64,000 nt of DNA from JADKAV01 sp037046735 (GTDB lineage Bacteria > Actinomycetota > Actinomycetes > S36-B12 > UBA10799): assembly GCA_037046735.1 (NCBI GenBank), contig JBAOHC010000027.1, forward strand, positions 248,001 through 312,000, given 5' to 3'. The notes beneath the pieces were generated by a model. The model saw nothing but the letters and a program-made list of their open reading frames with translations, ran no database searches and was not told the origin of the DNA. Below are positions 18,478 to 27,462 of this stretch, piece after piece. Position 1 is the stretch's first letter, and each line of letters begins with the position of its first letter. Position numbers and translations under genes: made by a program.

Positions 18478-18806
18478 GCCTTGAAGACCTTGCGACGGAT
18501 GGCCGCTGCATTGGCGAAGATGCGCATCGCCAGCACCACGACAACGCCGGTGGTCATTTGCGCCCCCACCCCGAGTTGGTCGCCGAGCCAAACCAGCGCG
18601 CTGGCCACCACGACATTGCCCAGGAAGGACACCACGAAGACCTTGTCGGAGAAGTTGCCGTCGATCATGCTGCGGATCGCCCCCGACACGGCATCCAGAC
18701 CGGCGATGACCGCCACCGGCAGGTAGGCATCCATCCAGGCAGGCACCTCCGGCGAGAAGAGGATGCCGAGCACGATGCCCACAATCAGCCCGATGATGGC
18801 GATCAT
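18474..18806 (-). CDS. DUF1290 small basic protein (Sbp-like)
   Basis: 110 residues with three to four membrane helices (AIIGLIVGIVLGILF, LPVAVIAGLDAVSGAIRSMI, VVVASALVWLGDQLGVG). The segment GLDAVSGAIRSMIDGNFSDK and FVVSFLGNVVVA are the family core. Placed between two DUF881 genes with 4 bp overlaps on each side, so the three probably form a membrane complex. Function not known. Confidence 0.9.
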   Translation of the reverse strand: MIAIIGLIVGIVLGILFSPEVPAWMDAYLPVAVIAGLDAVSGAIRSMIDGNFSDKVFVVSFLGNVVVASALVWLGDQLGVGAQMTTGVVVVLAMRIFANAAAIRRKVFKA

Positions 18807-19603
18807 CGCTGTCCACCCTTCACAACCTCGGCCCGGGTCGGCAGGTTCGCCGTGGATGCGGGCACTGTGATCTCGTTGGCCTGACTCACCTTCGACTGTA
18901 TGCCGTAGTCAATGCCGAGTTGCGCCAACTCCTCGCTGGCGGGCGTGCGCTCGAACTCGGCAGCCAGATCCTCCGGCCCGATGGCGTCGATCGTGTACGG
19001 CGGCACCAGCGGCCGGAAGTCGACCACGATCGCTTCCCCGGCAGTCCTGATCGCGGTCACCGAGGTCAACCGGATGCCGTTGATCGCGATGGCGGAGGCA
19101 CCGGCCTGCCACAGTCCGTTGACGACCATCTGCATGTCGATGTCCAGCACGCGCGCCTCATCCTCGGTGACGCCCTTGGGCAACGGCTGCGCCCCATCCC
19201 GCAGCGTCACCACTGCACCCGGCCCGACCAGCCCGACGAAACCGGAGGCCGCCTCGACTGCCTGGACCTGTTCAGCGAAATCGTCGCCGAGACCCCGGGT
19301 GGCCAACTGCTGCAGTTGCGACACCGAGCCGCGCAGCTGGGCAGCCGTTGTCTGCGCCTGCGCCACGCGCGCCGACGAGGCCTCGATACGTTGGGTCAAT
19401 TCGGCCCGGCGCTGCGCGGCAGCCGGTTGCACGTCCTGGCGTTGCAGGAAGGCGGCCACCAGCAGGACCCCGATGACCACGAAAACGACCCATCCCAGCA
19501 CCCCCACATGGCGCCCGCCCGGGCGACCTGCCAGGGCGTAGTCATCGGCCTGGGCATCAGCGATCAGGCGGTCCAGCAGGTTGTCGGTGTTCTTGCTGGT
19601 CAC
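18803..19603 (-). CDS. DUF881 family membrane-anchored protein (proximal copy)
   Basis: 266 residues from GTG 19603, which overlaps the upstream pgsA2 stop (GTGA). Short cytoplasmic tail, one membrane helix (VGVLGWVVFVVIGVLLVAAF), long coiled coil (AQRRAELTQRIEASSARVAQ), DUF881 domain (GLVGPGAVVTLRDGAQP, ALDIDMQ-like ARVLDIDMQMVVNGLWQAGA, GIRLTSVTAIRT). Homologous to the distal DUF881 gene. The frame is open 40 codons further, but that lies within pgsA2. Confidence 0.87.
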   Translation of the reverse strand: MTSKNTDNLLDRLIADAQADDYALAGRPGGRHVGVLGWVVFVVIGVLLVAAFLQRQDVQPAAAQRRAELTQRIEASSARVAQAQTTAAQLRGSVSQLQQLATRGLGDDFAEQVQAVEAASGFVGLVGPGAVVTLRDGAQPLPKGVTEDEARVLDIDMQMVVNGLWQAGASAIAINGIRLTSVTAIRTAGEAIVVDFRPLVPPYTIDAIGPEDLAAEFERTPASEELAQLGIDYGIQSKVSQANEITVPASTANLPTRAEVVKGGQR

Positions 19604-20184
19604 GAGCGGCTGGCCAGGATCCGCCGCGCCTGCCCGATGTACAGAACAGCGGCCCACCAGTACAGCGCGGTACCCCACACGGCGAATGCCCAGCCGAAGA
19701 TCTTCGCCGCCTCGGCCCACCACGTGCTGCCATCACCGATGAGCAGCAGGGGGAACGCGTAAAGGAGGTTGAAAGTCGCCGCCTTGCCGAGGAAGTGGAC
19801 AGGCAGGCCCACCACATCGCGGCGCTTGAGCAGCCACAACACCCCGGCCATCAGCACGTCGCGGGACAGCAGAATGACCACGAACCACCACGGCACGATC
19901 CCCCGCAGCAGCAGGCCAACGAGGGTTGCCAGGATGTAGAGCCGGTCGGCCACGGGATCGAGCAACTGTCCGACCCGCGAGATCTGGTTCCATTTGCGAG
20001 CCAGATAGCCGTCGAGCCAGTCGGTGAAGCCGGACACGGCCAGTAGCAGGATCGCCCAGCCGTCGGCCTGCGGCACCAGGATCAACCACAGGAACAGGGG
20101 TACGCCGAGCAGCCGCAGCGCCGAGAGCACGTTCGGCACCGTGAGTACCCGATCGGTCTGGACCTCGGTCTGCTGAACCTCCAC
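19600..20184 (-). CDS. pgsA2: CDP-alcohol phosphatidyltransferase (PgsA2/cardiolipin synthase type)
   Basis: 194 residues. The signature D-x2-DG-x2-AR-x8-G-x3-D-x3-D is complete (DWLDGYLARKWNQISRVGQL, then DPVAD). Six hydrophobic helices are predicted by eye. In mycobacteria the gene in this position is pgsA2, and related Streptomyces enzymes act as cardiolipin synthases using CDP-diacylglycerol; the product (PG-phosphate or cardiolipin) cannot be decided here. Distinct from the PIP synthase at 4912-5517, which lies in the PIM operon. First gene of the DUF881-gcvH run, preceded closely by the next membrane gene (4 bp). Confidence 0.88.
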   Translation of the reverse strand: MEVQQTEVQTDRVLTVPNVLSALRLLGVPLFLWLILVPQADGWAILLLAVSGFTDWLDGYLARKWNQISRVGQLLDPVADRLYILATLVGLLLRGIVPWWFVVILLSRDVLMAGVLWLLKRRDVVGLPVHFLGKAATFNLLYAFPLLLIGDGSTWWAEAAKIFGWAFAVWGTALYWWAAVLYIGQARRILASRS

Positions 20185-20188
20185 AGGA

Positions 20189-20857
20189 TCAGGTTACGGT
20201 GCGCGGCTGTTCGGGGCCGCTGCGCAGGGCAAGCACGAGGATCACGATCGCCACCACAATGAGAATCAGACCGCTGATCAGCAGCCCGATGGCCGCCGCA
20301 CCTGCCCACGCGATGGTGAGCAGCACGTCGACAGTGGCGCGCACGCCCGGCGAGCCGTCCTCGTTCATGATCACCAGCGACGTGTCCTCGTCGCTGACGG
20401 GCCAAGCGACGCTCACCTGCTGCCCGGTCTGCTGATCGGTCCAGATCGTCGAGGTGGTCGCCGGCTCGGGACGCCGGTCACCGGGGATGGGGGTGCTGGT
20501 GATGTCCCCCGATTCACTGTCGAAGTTGGTGACAAGGTTGTAGGAGACACCCTGCAGGTACTCCAGGGTCTGGGCCTTGCTGGCCACGCCCACGAAGTGG
20601 GACTGCTTACCGGACACCTGCAGGGCCAGGTCGAACCACGACTCATCCAGGGGGATGGGAGCGGAACTGCTGATCTGGAAGTCAGTGACGACTACCGCGC
20701 GGCCGGTGTCCGAGGTGACCCGCCCGATCGGTATCGACGACTGACCGTCGGTCCCGAACAGCGCCAGCAGGGTTCCGCCCGCTCCCAAGACGGCCAGCCC
20801 GATCAGTCCGAGCACAGCACCCAGAATCCCCAGAATCACTCTCTTCACGCCTGCCAC
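20189..20857 (-). CDS. Two-helix membrane protein of unknown function
   Basis: 222 residues: N-terminal helix (VILGILGAVLGLIGLAVLGA), an extracytoplasmic domain of ~140 residues (SSIPIGRVTSDTGRAVVVTD, YNLVTNFDSESGD, TSTIWTDQQTGQQVSVAWPV), and a C-terminal helix (AAIGLLISGLILIVVAIVIL). No recognised motif. Similar two-helix proteins with the SDTGRAVV-type start occur in actinobacteria. It ends 5 bp above pgsA2 and may be the first gene of that operon. Confidence 0.75.
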   Translation of the reverse strand: MAGVKRVILGILGAVLGLIGLAVLGAGGTLLALFGTDGQSSIPIGRVTSDTGRAVVVTDFQISSSAPIPLDESWFDLALQVSGKQSHFVGVASKAQTLEYLQGVSYNLVTNFDSESGDITSTPIPGDRRPEPATTSTIWTDQQTGQQVSVAWPVSDEDTSLVIMNEDGSPGVRATVDVLLTIAWAGAAAIGLLISGLILIVVAIVILVLALRSGPEQPRTVT

Positions 20858-20893
20858 GCTAATGCACGTACCGCCAGGGGCCGGTCAGCGACG

Positions 20894-21979
20894 CTACCGA
20901 TACGTGGCATAGGTTCGCGCGGAGTACCCAGCATCGTTGACCGCGCGCACGAAGACCCTCTTGCCGTTGGGAAATGCGGTCAGATCTGCGTGCCCGCCGG
21001 TGAGATCCTGCCCGACCCACGCAGTCGTTCCGGAAAAGGTCGTGTATCCCACGTCGTACCGCACCCCCGGTATGGCGACCCAGTCCACGCTCGTTGCGGT
21101 GCGGGTGACGGCCTGCGCAGGTGCGGGCGGACTGGGCAGCGCGATGGGCAACGTCTGCTGCACGAAACGGGAGTTGGCCACGTTGTGGCGGGGATTGCGC
21201 GCCAGCCACGACCCCGGACGGGGCGCCACGGCGAAGTAGTCGTCGCCACCACAGTCAAGACGGTACGGGGCCTGCGGACTCACGCACATCTGCGCGTCGC
21301 GCCAGCTCGCCCCACCGTCGCGATAGCACATGACGTCGTAGGCATCCCAGCAGTGCCCTTTGCCTGTCGCGTGAGGCGCGCCGGCGTTCACGGCCCCGAG
21401 GGCATGCACCAGTTCGTGGGCGTCTACCCACACGAACCCGTAGGACGAGGTCCACGTCGCCGACCACCGATTGTCCCCAAGACCCGACCAGGTTGGGCTT
21501 GTGTAGGCGTCCACCCACAGGCTGTACACCCGGTCTGACCGACGGAAACGGGCATCCGTGCGGCTCAGGTAGGAGCGCAGGTTGACCAGGTTGTAGGTGT
21601 ACTTCTGCGGGACCGCGACCTGCAGGAAGACGGGCTGACACGCGGCATCGTGCACCCAGCGCACCGCGCGCTGCCCCTCGGACGAGCGCTCGAAGATGCC
21701 GCTGGTCAGATAGGTGGAGCGCCGCAGCACCGTCCGGAACTTCTCGAATCGGTTGTTCTGCCCCGCCCGGTAGACGAAGACCGGCTGCACGCGGGGCCCG
21801 GAGACTCCGTTGCCGATGCAGCGCGGTGCCGCCAGGTTCCCAGAAGCTTCCCGCAGGAGGTGGTCGGCGTCGGTGGGCCCCTGCCGAGGGGTGATGTCCT
21901 TGGCGCTGGCCGGGCTGGTGATGGCCAGCGCCATGAGCAGCGCGACCACCACGCCGAAGCCCAGACCACGACCCGCCAT
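20894..21979 (-). CDS. Secreted HEXXH zinc metalloprotease-like protein
   Basis: 361 residues. Signal peptide (GVVVALLMALAITSPASA, cleavage near residue 26). The catalytic motif HELVHALGAVN is at 188-198 (HEXXH-x2-G), and YDVMCYRDGG follows ~25 residues later, fitting a metzincin-like Met-turn region. The third zinc ligand would be Asn/His at or after 198, so it is not a textbook metzincin. The C-terminal ~80 residues (ATSVDWVAIPGVRYDVGYTT, VFVRAVNDAGYSA) look like a fibronectin type III domain. Four or more Cys suggest disulfides. Substrate unknown. Confidence 0.75.
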   Translation of the reverse strand: MAGRGLGFGVVVALLMALAITSPASAKDITPRQGPTDADHLLREASGNLAAPRCIGNGVSGPRVQPVFVYRAGQNNRFEKFRTVLRRSTYLTSGIFERSSEGQRAVRWVHDAACQPVFLQVAVPQKYTYNLVNLRSYLSRTDARFRRSDRVYSLWVDAYTSPTWSGLGDNRWSATWTSSYGFVWVDAHELVHALGAVNAGAPHATGKGHCWDAYDVMCYRDGGASWRDAQMCVSPQAPYRLDCGGDDYFAVAPRPGSWLARNPRHNVANSRFVQQTLPIALPSPPAPAQAVTRTATSVDWVAIPGVRYDVGYTTFSGTTAWVGQDLTGGHADLTAFPNGKRVFVRAVNDAGYSARTYATYR

Positions 21980-22011
21980 ACCGCCAAGGTACCCGCTGAC
22001 ATACTTCGGCT

Positions 22012-22413
22012 ATGGAACCGCTGCGCAAACGACCCGGGGCTGCCACCCTGCTGGGAGTCCTCGCCTACCTCAGCGCCTTTGTGAATCTGATGAACGCCAT
22101 CGCGAGCATCGTGCTGCTGTTTCGGCCCGGGCAGGTGCAGGAACTGTTCGGCGATGGCGTGAGCGATATCTACTGGGTGATCAGCGCCGCACTGTCCGGG
22201 TTCCTCTTCTTCGCCTACATCTGGCTGGCCAAGGGCGTCTTCGCCGGGCTGGAGTACGCCTGGACGGTCGTGAACCTGCTGGCGATCATCAACCTTATCT
22301 ACGGCCTGTTCTACATCTTCCAGGGCACCGGGCTGATCACCGTGACGGTCAGCATCCTGGTGATCCTGCTGAACAACACGCGGAGAGTCCGTGAGTGGTA
22401 CGGAAGCACCTGA
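22012..22413 (+). CDS. Small four-helix membrane protein
   Basis: 133 residues, four hydrophobic segments (LLGVLAYLSAFVNLMNAIAS, YWVISAALSGFLFFAYIWLA, TVVNLLAIINLIYGLFYIF, LITVTVSILVILLNN). Unknown function; no catalytic motif. Divergent from the metalloprotease gene (32 bp gap) and overlapping azlC by 23 bp, so translation of azlC may be coupled to it. Confidence 0.75.
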   Translation: MEPLRKRPGAATLLGVLAYLSAFVNLMNAIASIVLLFRPGQVQELFGDGVSDIYWVISAALSGFLFFAYIWLAKGVFAGLEYAWTVVNLLAIINLIYGLFYIFQGTGLITVTVSILVILLNNTRRVREWYGST

Positions 22414-23074
22414 TGACACCCGCGGCGGTGTGCTCATCGAGGCCGTCACGATTGGACTGACGACCGGTGCCTACGCCATCTCGTTCGGCGCCCTGTCGAT
22501 CACCTCCGGCTTGACGTTGTGGCAGACGGTCGCGCTCAGTGTGCTGATGTTCACCGGCGCATCGCAGTTCGCGCTGGTCTCGGTGCTCGCCGGTGGTGGG
22601 GCGGTGGGCCCTGCGGTCGCCAGCGCGGCACTGCTGGGCGTGCGCAACATGTTCTACGGAGCCCGCGTGGGGCAGATCCTGCGACCCTCACCAGCGATGG
22701 CCGTGCCCACGGCGCAATTGACCATCGATGAGTCGACGGCGATGGCACTGGCTCATTACGACCGGCCGGTGCCTCGGCCCGCCCTGGCCTTCTGGTCGAC
22801 CGGGATTAGCGTGTTCGTGCTGTGGAATCTGGGAACGCTGGCTGGCGCCTTGGGCGCCGGCGCCATCGGTGATCCGACCCGCTGGGGTCTCGACGCCGCC
22901 GTTCCGGCCGCCTTCCTGGCGCTGTTGTGGCCGCAGATCACTAGTCACCGACTGCTGGCGGTCGCCATCATCTCCGCGCTGATCGGCGTGGCGCTGACCC
23001 CCGTGCTCGCTCCCGGACTGCCGGTGCTCTGCGCGGCGCTGGTGCCCTTCCTGTTTCTGAGGAGAACCGCATGA
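22391..23074 (+). CDS. azlC: AzlC family branched-chain amino acid exporter subunit
   Basis: 227 residues, about eight membrane helices. The AzlC core LTTGAYAISFGALSITSGLT, MFTGASQFALVSVL and LLGVRNMFYG is plain. With AzlD it exports branched-chain amino acids or related compounds. GTG start at 22391 lies inside the end of the preceding membrane gene; the stop overlaps azlD ATG by 4 bp. Confidence 0.93.
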   Translation: MSGTEAPDDTRGGVLIEAVTIGLTTGAYAISFGALSITSGLTLWQTVALSVLMFTGASQFALVSVLAGGGAVGPAVASAALLGVRNMFYGARVGQILRPSPAMAVPTAQLTIDESTAMALAHYDRPVPRPALAFWSTGISVFVLWNLGTLAGALGAGAIGDPTRWGLDAAVPAAFLALLWPQITSHRLLAVAIISALIGVALTPVLAPGLPVLCAALVPFLFLRRTA

Positions 23075-23379
23075 TCTGGGTGGCGGTCCTCGCGGGATCA
23101 GCAGTGTGTTTTGCGCTGAAGGCATTGGGCTATGTGCTTCCCCGCAGTCTCTTGGAGAACCCGACCGTGGCCTTGTTGGTGGCCATGTTTCCCGTGGCCT
23201 TGCTGTCGGCGCTGCTGGCAGTCGTGACCGTCGGGGATGGGATGGCCATCGAGCTCGACGCAAGGGTCGCTGCGGTGGCTGCTGCGGCCGTCGCCTTGAC
23301 GCTGCGGGCACCGTTCCTCGTGGTGGTGCTGGTTGGCGCCCTGACCGCAGCGGTGCTGCGGGCGTTCGGGCTCGGCTGA
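23071..23379 (+). CDS. azlD: AzlD family transporter subunit
   Basis: 102 residues, three to four helices (IWVAVLAGSAVCFALKALGY, TVALLVAMFPVALLSALLAV). Small partner of AzlC, coupled through ATGA. Family assignment rests on size, topology and the conserved ALKALGY-LPR start. A GGGCGAG/CTCGCCC stem in the 84 bp convergent gap to terC may act as a terminator. Confidence 0.93.
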   Translation: MIWVAVLAGSAVCFALKALGYVLPRSLLENPTVALLVAMFPVALLSALLAVVTVGDGMAIELDARVAAVAAAAVALTLRAPFLVVVLVGALTAAVLRAFGLG

Positions 23380-23463
23380 CAAGCCTCGCGGTCTTCGTTC
23401 AGGATCGCCCCATCGGCAGCGGCGCAACTGCACGGAAACGGGGCGAGCCTGCGCGAGGGGCCC

Positions 23464-24516
23464 CTACTCGCCCTTCTTGATGTCCTTCTTCTTCGCCTCG
23501 AAGCCGGGAATCGTCCCCGCGTGGGCAATGGCAGACGGGTCCTTGCGCACCTTGATCAGCGAAGCCACCGTGGTGATCATCAGCACGGTGATGATGAATC
23601 CGAGCGAAACCCAGATATCGATGTGGATGTCGAAGAACACCAGGATCAGCTTGACCCCGATGAAGGCGAGGATGACGGCCAAACCCACGGACAGGTACAC
23701 CAGCCGGTCGAGCAGGCCCGCGACCAGGAAGTACAGAGCGCGCAGACCCAACAGCGCGAACGCGTTGGCGGCGAACACGATGAATGGCTCGTTCGTCACG
23801 CCGTACACCGCTGGGATCGAGTCCAGGGCGAAGATGATGTCGGTGGCGAAGATCGCGATCATCACCAGCAACAACGGCGTGCCGAACAGTTTGCCGTTGA
23901 TCCGGGTGTGCAGGTGTGGACCGTCGTACTCGTCGGTGAACGGCAGGAACCGCTTGGCGAGTTTGACGACCTTGCCCTCGTTGAACTCGGGGTCCTCATT
24001 GCGGTGCCGAGCCAGGCTGATCGCGGTGTAGATCAGGAACGCGCCGAAGATGACGTAGGTGAACGCGAAGGATTCCAGGGCAGCGGCACCGATGAAGATG
24101 AAGATCGTGCGCAGGACCAAGGCACCGGCGATGCCGGCCATCAGGACCTTCTGCTGGTAGATCTTCGGCACGGCAAAGGTGGTCATGATGATGACGAACA
24201 CGAACAGGTTGTCGACCGAAAGGCTCTTCTCGATCAGCCAGCCCGCGAAGTACTCCAAGCCGTAGGAACTGCCCTCCGGTGTCGGCTGACCACTGCTCCA
24301 CCATGCGAAGAAGACGCCGTAGGCAATCGCGATGCCCACGTAGATGACCGATTGGACTGCTGCTTCCTTGATCTGCACCTCGTGGGGGTTACGAGTGGCC
24401 TGAATGAATTCGAAGGTGATCAGCACGACGACGATGCCCACGGTCAACGCCCACAACCAGAGGGGGACGTCCAGAGTGGGCGCGCCGCCGGCGGCTGTCG
24501 CAGCGGGGAGCATCAT
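23464..24516 (-). CDS. TerC family membrane protein (Alx/MeeF-like)
   Basis: 350 residues with nine membrane helices. The two TerC repeats are visible: EKSLSVDNLFVFVIIM and IFATDIIFALDSIPAVYG, carrying the conserved acidic DN and D-S-P residues used in cation export. TerC/Alx proteins export Mn2+ and are linked to metal loading of exoenzymes. No tellurite genes nearby. Ends with Lys-rich tail KKKDIKKG. Confidence 0.92.
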   Translation of the reverse strand: MMLPAATAAGGAPTLDVPLWLWALTVGIVVVLITFEFIQATRNPHEVQIKEAAVQSVIYVGIAIAYGVFFAWWSSGQPTPEGSSYGLEYFAGWLIEKSLSVDNLFVFVIIMTTFAVPKIYQQKVLMAGIAGALVLRTIFIFIGAAALESFAFTYVIFGAFLIYTAISLARHRNEDPEFNEGKVVKLAKRFLPFTDEYDGPHLHTRINGKLFGTPLLLVMIAIFATDIIFALDSIPAVYGVTNEPFIVFAANAFALLGLRALYFLVAGLLDRLVYLSVGLAVILAFIGVKLILVFFDIHIDIWVSLGFIITVLMITTVASLIKVRKDPSAIAHAGTIPGFEAKKKDIKKGE

Positions 24517-24572
24517 TTGTCCAGTTTGTCAGATGAAGGCAGCACTGCAATTCCTCGGTCCGGCAGGGCACA

Positions 24573-25887
24573 ATGAACTCTGTGTCTGCCGAGTTCGCCA
24601 TCCGCGTCGAAGCCGGAATCGACGGCGACATGCTCGACTTCCCATGGGACACCCATCTTGAGGACTGGCCCGAAGCCCTCTTCATTCCCTTGCCACGCGG
24701 CATCTCGCGCCACGTCGTACGGTTCGTGCAGGTGGGCGAATCCATCATGGCCGTCAAGGAGACCAACGACGAGGTCGCCGAGCGGGAGTTCCGGCTGTTG
24801 CGCGACCTCGAAGAACTCGAGGTCCCATCCGTGCACGGGATCGGGGTCGTCACCGGACGCCGCACGCCCGGACGGCGATCGGCTGCCCGGGGCGCTGATC
24901 ACCGAACACCTCACCTGGTCGATGCCCTACCGCAACATCTACGCCCGCCGCATGCAGCCCGACACCGTTGACCGTCTGCTCGATGCATTGGTCCTGCTGT
25001 TGGCCAGGTTGCATCTGGTCGGATTCGCCTGGAATGACTGTTCCCTGTCGAACGTGCTGTTCCGCCGCGACGCTGACGCGTTCGCCGCGTGGCTCGTTGA
25101 CGCCGAGACGGGGGAACTGCACCCGCAGCTGTCGAGCGGGCAACGCGAGAACGACATTGACATCGCCTTCACCAACATCGCCGGCGGCTTGCTCGACCTG
25201 CAGTCGGGCGGGCGGTTGCCCGCCGATCTGGACCCGATTGCGATCGCCGAGGAGGTGCCCCGCCGCTACGCCCAGTTGTGGGACGAGCTGACCGGGGCCG
25301 AACACATCTCCGGCACCGAGCGCTGGCGGATCGCCCGGCGCGTCGAACGGCTCAACGGCCTCGGCTTTGACGTGGCCGAACTCGACCTGCGGGCCAAGGC
25401 CGACGGCCTGGTGCGTATCCAGCCGAAAGTGGTCGACCCCGGTTACCATTCCGGAAGGCTGCTGCGACTCGTGGGCCTCGACGTCGGTGAGAATCAGGCC
25501 CGCCGTCTGCTGAACGACCTGGATCAGTACACGGCGACCAACCGAGCGGCCTCTCCCGTCCGGGCACGCCGCAGTGAGGCCAACGCGCGCGAGGACCTGC
25601 TGGCCGCCCACCGCTGGATGACGGATGTGTACGAACCGGTGATCAGGGCCGTGCCGGACGAACTGCGATCAAAGCTCGAGGATGCGCAGATCTTCCACGA
25701 GGTGCTCGAGCACCGCTGGTACCTCTGCGAGCGCGCCGGGTACGACATCGGTCTGCAGGAGGCCGTCGACGACTACGTGACCAGCGTGTTACAGGCCAAA
25801 CCCAACGAGGAGAAACTGCTCACCCTGAATCCCGACGAGACCGGTCTGATTGAACTCGACGCGCTGGGATTCGACTCAGAGCACTGA
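24573..25887 (+). CDS. DUF4032 kinase-like protein, frame-broken
   Basis: N-terminal part (frame from 24573) reads FAIRVEAGIDGDMLDFPWDT and RFVQVGESIMAVKETNDEVA, a kinase N-lobe with the ATP-side Lys in AVKET. The rest, in the frame ending at 25887, reads LITEHLTWSMPYRNIYARRM, then GFAWNDCSLSNVLFRRDADA (catalytic loop with D-x3-N) and AAWLVDAETGE (DFG-like), and continues through DUF4032 to 25887. The break lies at 24862-24885 (GGACGCCGCACGCCCGGACGG), one base. Total ~435 residues. Widespread in actinobacteria; likely a lipopolysaccharide-kinase-fold protein with unknown substrate. Confidence 0.8.
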
Positions 25888-27399
25888 GGCCCGGATATCT
25901 GCCAGTTCAGCCAGCACGTAGTCCAGCAGCAGGTCGGGGTTGGGCAGCAGACCCGCATCCGTGGCGAACCCGAGGGTCACCGCACCGTTGTAGGAGAAGA
26001 TCGTGGCCGTCATCGGCTGATCGCCGGAGCATGGCGCGAATCCGACGACCTGCTCGACGTCGATACCGGCGTAGCGCAGCAGACCGGTCGGACCAGGCAC
26101 GTTGGTCAGCACGCCCACGGCCTTATTGGCGAAGAAGTTCGTGAGGAAGAACGCGACCTGCCCGGGCGACATCGACACGATGCGCTGCAGGCCGAACGTC
26201 AGCACGGCCTCGTCGCTGTTCTTGATGCGCTGCATCCGCTGATGCATCATCTCGACTCTGGTGGGCGCATCATCGGCTTGCAGCGGCATCGGCAGGAACA
26301 CCAAGGCGAAGTAGTTGCCCAGATCGGGCGGCAGGTTGTCTTCGAACGGCTTGAGGTTGACGGGCACCATCCAGGTGACCTCGGAGAGGTTAGCGCTGTG
26401 CTCAGCGAGGTAACGCTCCAGCCCCGCGGAGATGCTGGCCAGCAGCACATCGTTGAGGGTGGCGCCCAACGCCCTGCCGATCGCTTTGATGTCCTCCAAC
26501 GGGATCGGCTCGGACCACGCCAGCGCTTTCGCTGATCCCGGCTTCCCGCTCCACACCGTCTCATCGGTGGATGTGAGCGCGAGTTTGGTCACCGACGAGA
26601 GGTCGTTGAGACTGCGATGCTGCTCGGCGCCGAGCACCTCGAGAGCGTCGAGCAGGCGGTCGGGGTGACGGACCAGGGACAGGCCCTCCTCCACGCCATG
26701 CACGCCCGCCTTGGCCACGTCGACTGCTCGGCCGGGCAGGTGCGCCAGGGCCGCGAACGGGTTGCGGATAGCGTGGGCGGCCGAAGTGGCCATCTCCTCG
26801 ACACCGTGTTCGACGACGTGAGCGACCTCCTCCGCGGCATGTACGGCGACCCGTCCGAACTCTTCGGGGCCGCTGGGCACATCGCTGCCCTGCACTCCCT
26901 TGCGTGCCACCACGGCGGCCACGCTGGCATCGTCGCTGTCGCACAATCCAAGAATGAGTTGCGTCAGCCGCACGCCGTCGGCAATGGAGTGGTGGAACCG
27001 GGTCATCATGGCTGATCCCTCGGTGCCGTCGGGCAGGGTCAGCGGGGTCAGCAGGTAGCCGACCCACAGCGGCCGGTCCTTGTCCAGTGGGATCGCGCGC
27101 TGCTCGGCCATGAAGGCCTTCAAGTCGTCGAGGGTGCTGCCCGGTGGCATCTCGACCACCGTGATGTGGCGGTCGACGTCGAAGTGCGGATCGTCCTCCC
27201 AGGCCCAGCCCATCCCGGACTTGACCGCCCGCCGACCCAGCACCGGGAACCGCTTCACCGCCTGCACGTAGATGTCGCGCACATCCTCGAGCGCCGGCGT
27301 GCCACGCAGAACCATGGATCCGTCGACGACCATCAAGTTGTTCGGACGGTCCATCGTCAACCACAGCGCGTCCTGCACGCTCATCGAGGCGGTGGTCAT
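25876..27399 (-). CDS. Wax ester synthase/diacylglycerol acyltransferase (WS/DGAT)
   Basis: 507 residues. The catalytic HHxxxDG motif is FHHSIADGVRL (around residue 140), with the family C-terminal blocks NDVLLASISAGLERYL and FANKAVGVLTNVPGP. These enzymes transfer acyl groups from acyl-CoA to diacylglycerol or fatty alcohols, making storage triacylglycerol or wax. Start ATG 27399 has GAAGGAG 7 nt upstream; the preceding ATG at 27414 has none. Overlaps the convergent DUF4032 stop by 12 bp. Confidence 0.94.
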   Translation of the reverse strand: MTTASMSVQDALWLTMDRPNNLMVVDGSMVLRGTPALEDVRDIYVQAVKRFPVLGRRAVKSGMGWAWEDDPHFDVDRHITVVEMPPGSTLDDLKAFMAEQRAIPLDKDRPLWVGYLLTPLTLPDGTEGSAMMTRFHHSIADGVRLTQLILGLCDSDDASVAAVVARKGVQGSDVPSGPEEFGRVAVHAAEEVAHVVEHGVEEMATSAAHAIRNPFAALAHLPGRAVDVAKAGVHGVEEGLSLVRHPDRLLDALEVLGAEQHRSLNDLSSVTKLALTSTDETVWSGKPGSAKALAWSEPIPLEDIKAIGRALGATLNDVLLASISAGLERYLAEHSANLSEVTWMVPVNLKPFEDNLPPDLGNYFALVFLPMPLQADDAPTRVEMMHQRMQRIKNSDEAVLTFGLQRIVSMSPGQVAFFLTNFFANKAVGVLTNVPGPTGLLRYAGIDVEQVVGFAPCSGDQPMTATIFSYNGAVTLGFATDAGLLPNPDLLLDYVLAELADIRASVL

Positions 27400-27462
27400 G
27401 TGTCGCTCCTTCACAAGTCCCTGGTGCTCAATCTACGCCGCTGGCGGGACCCGTTGGGTCGG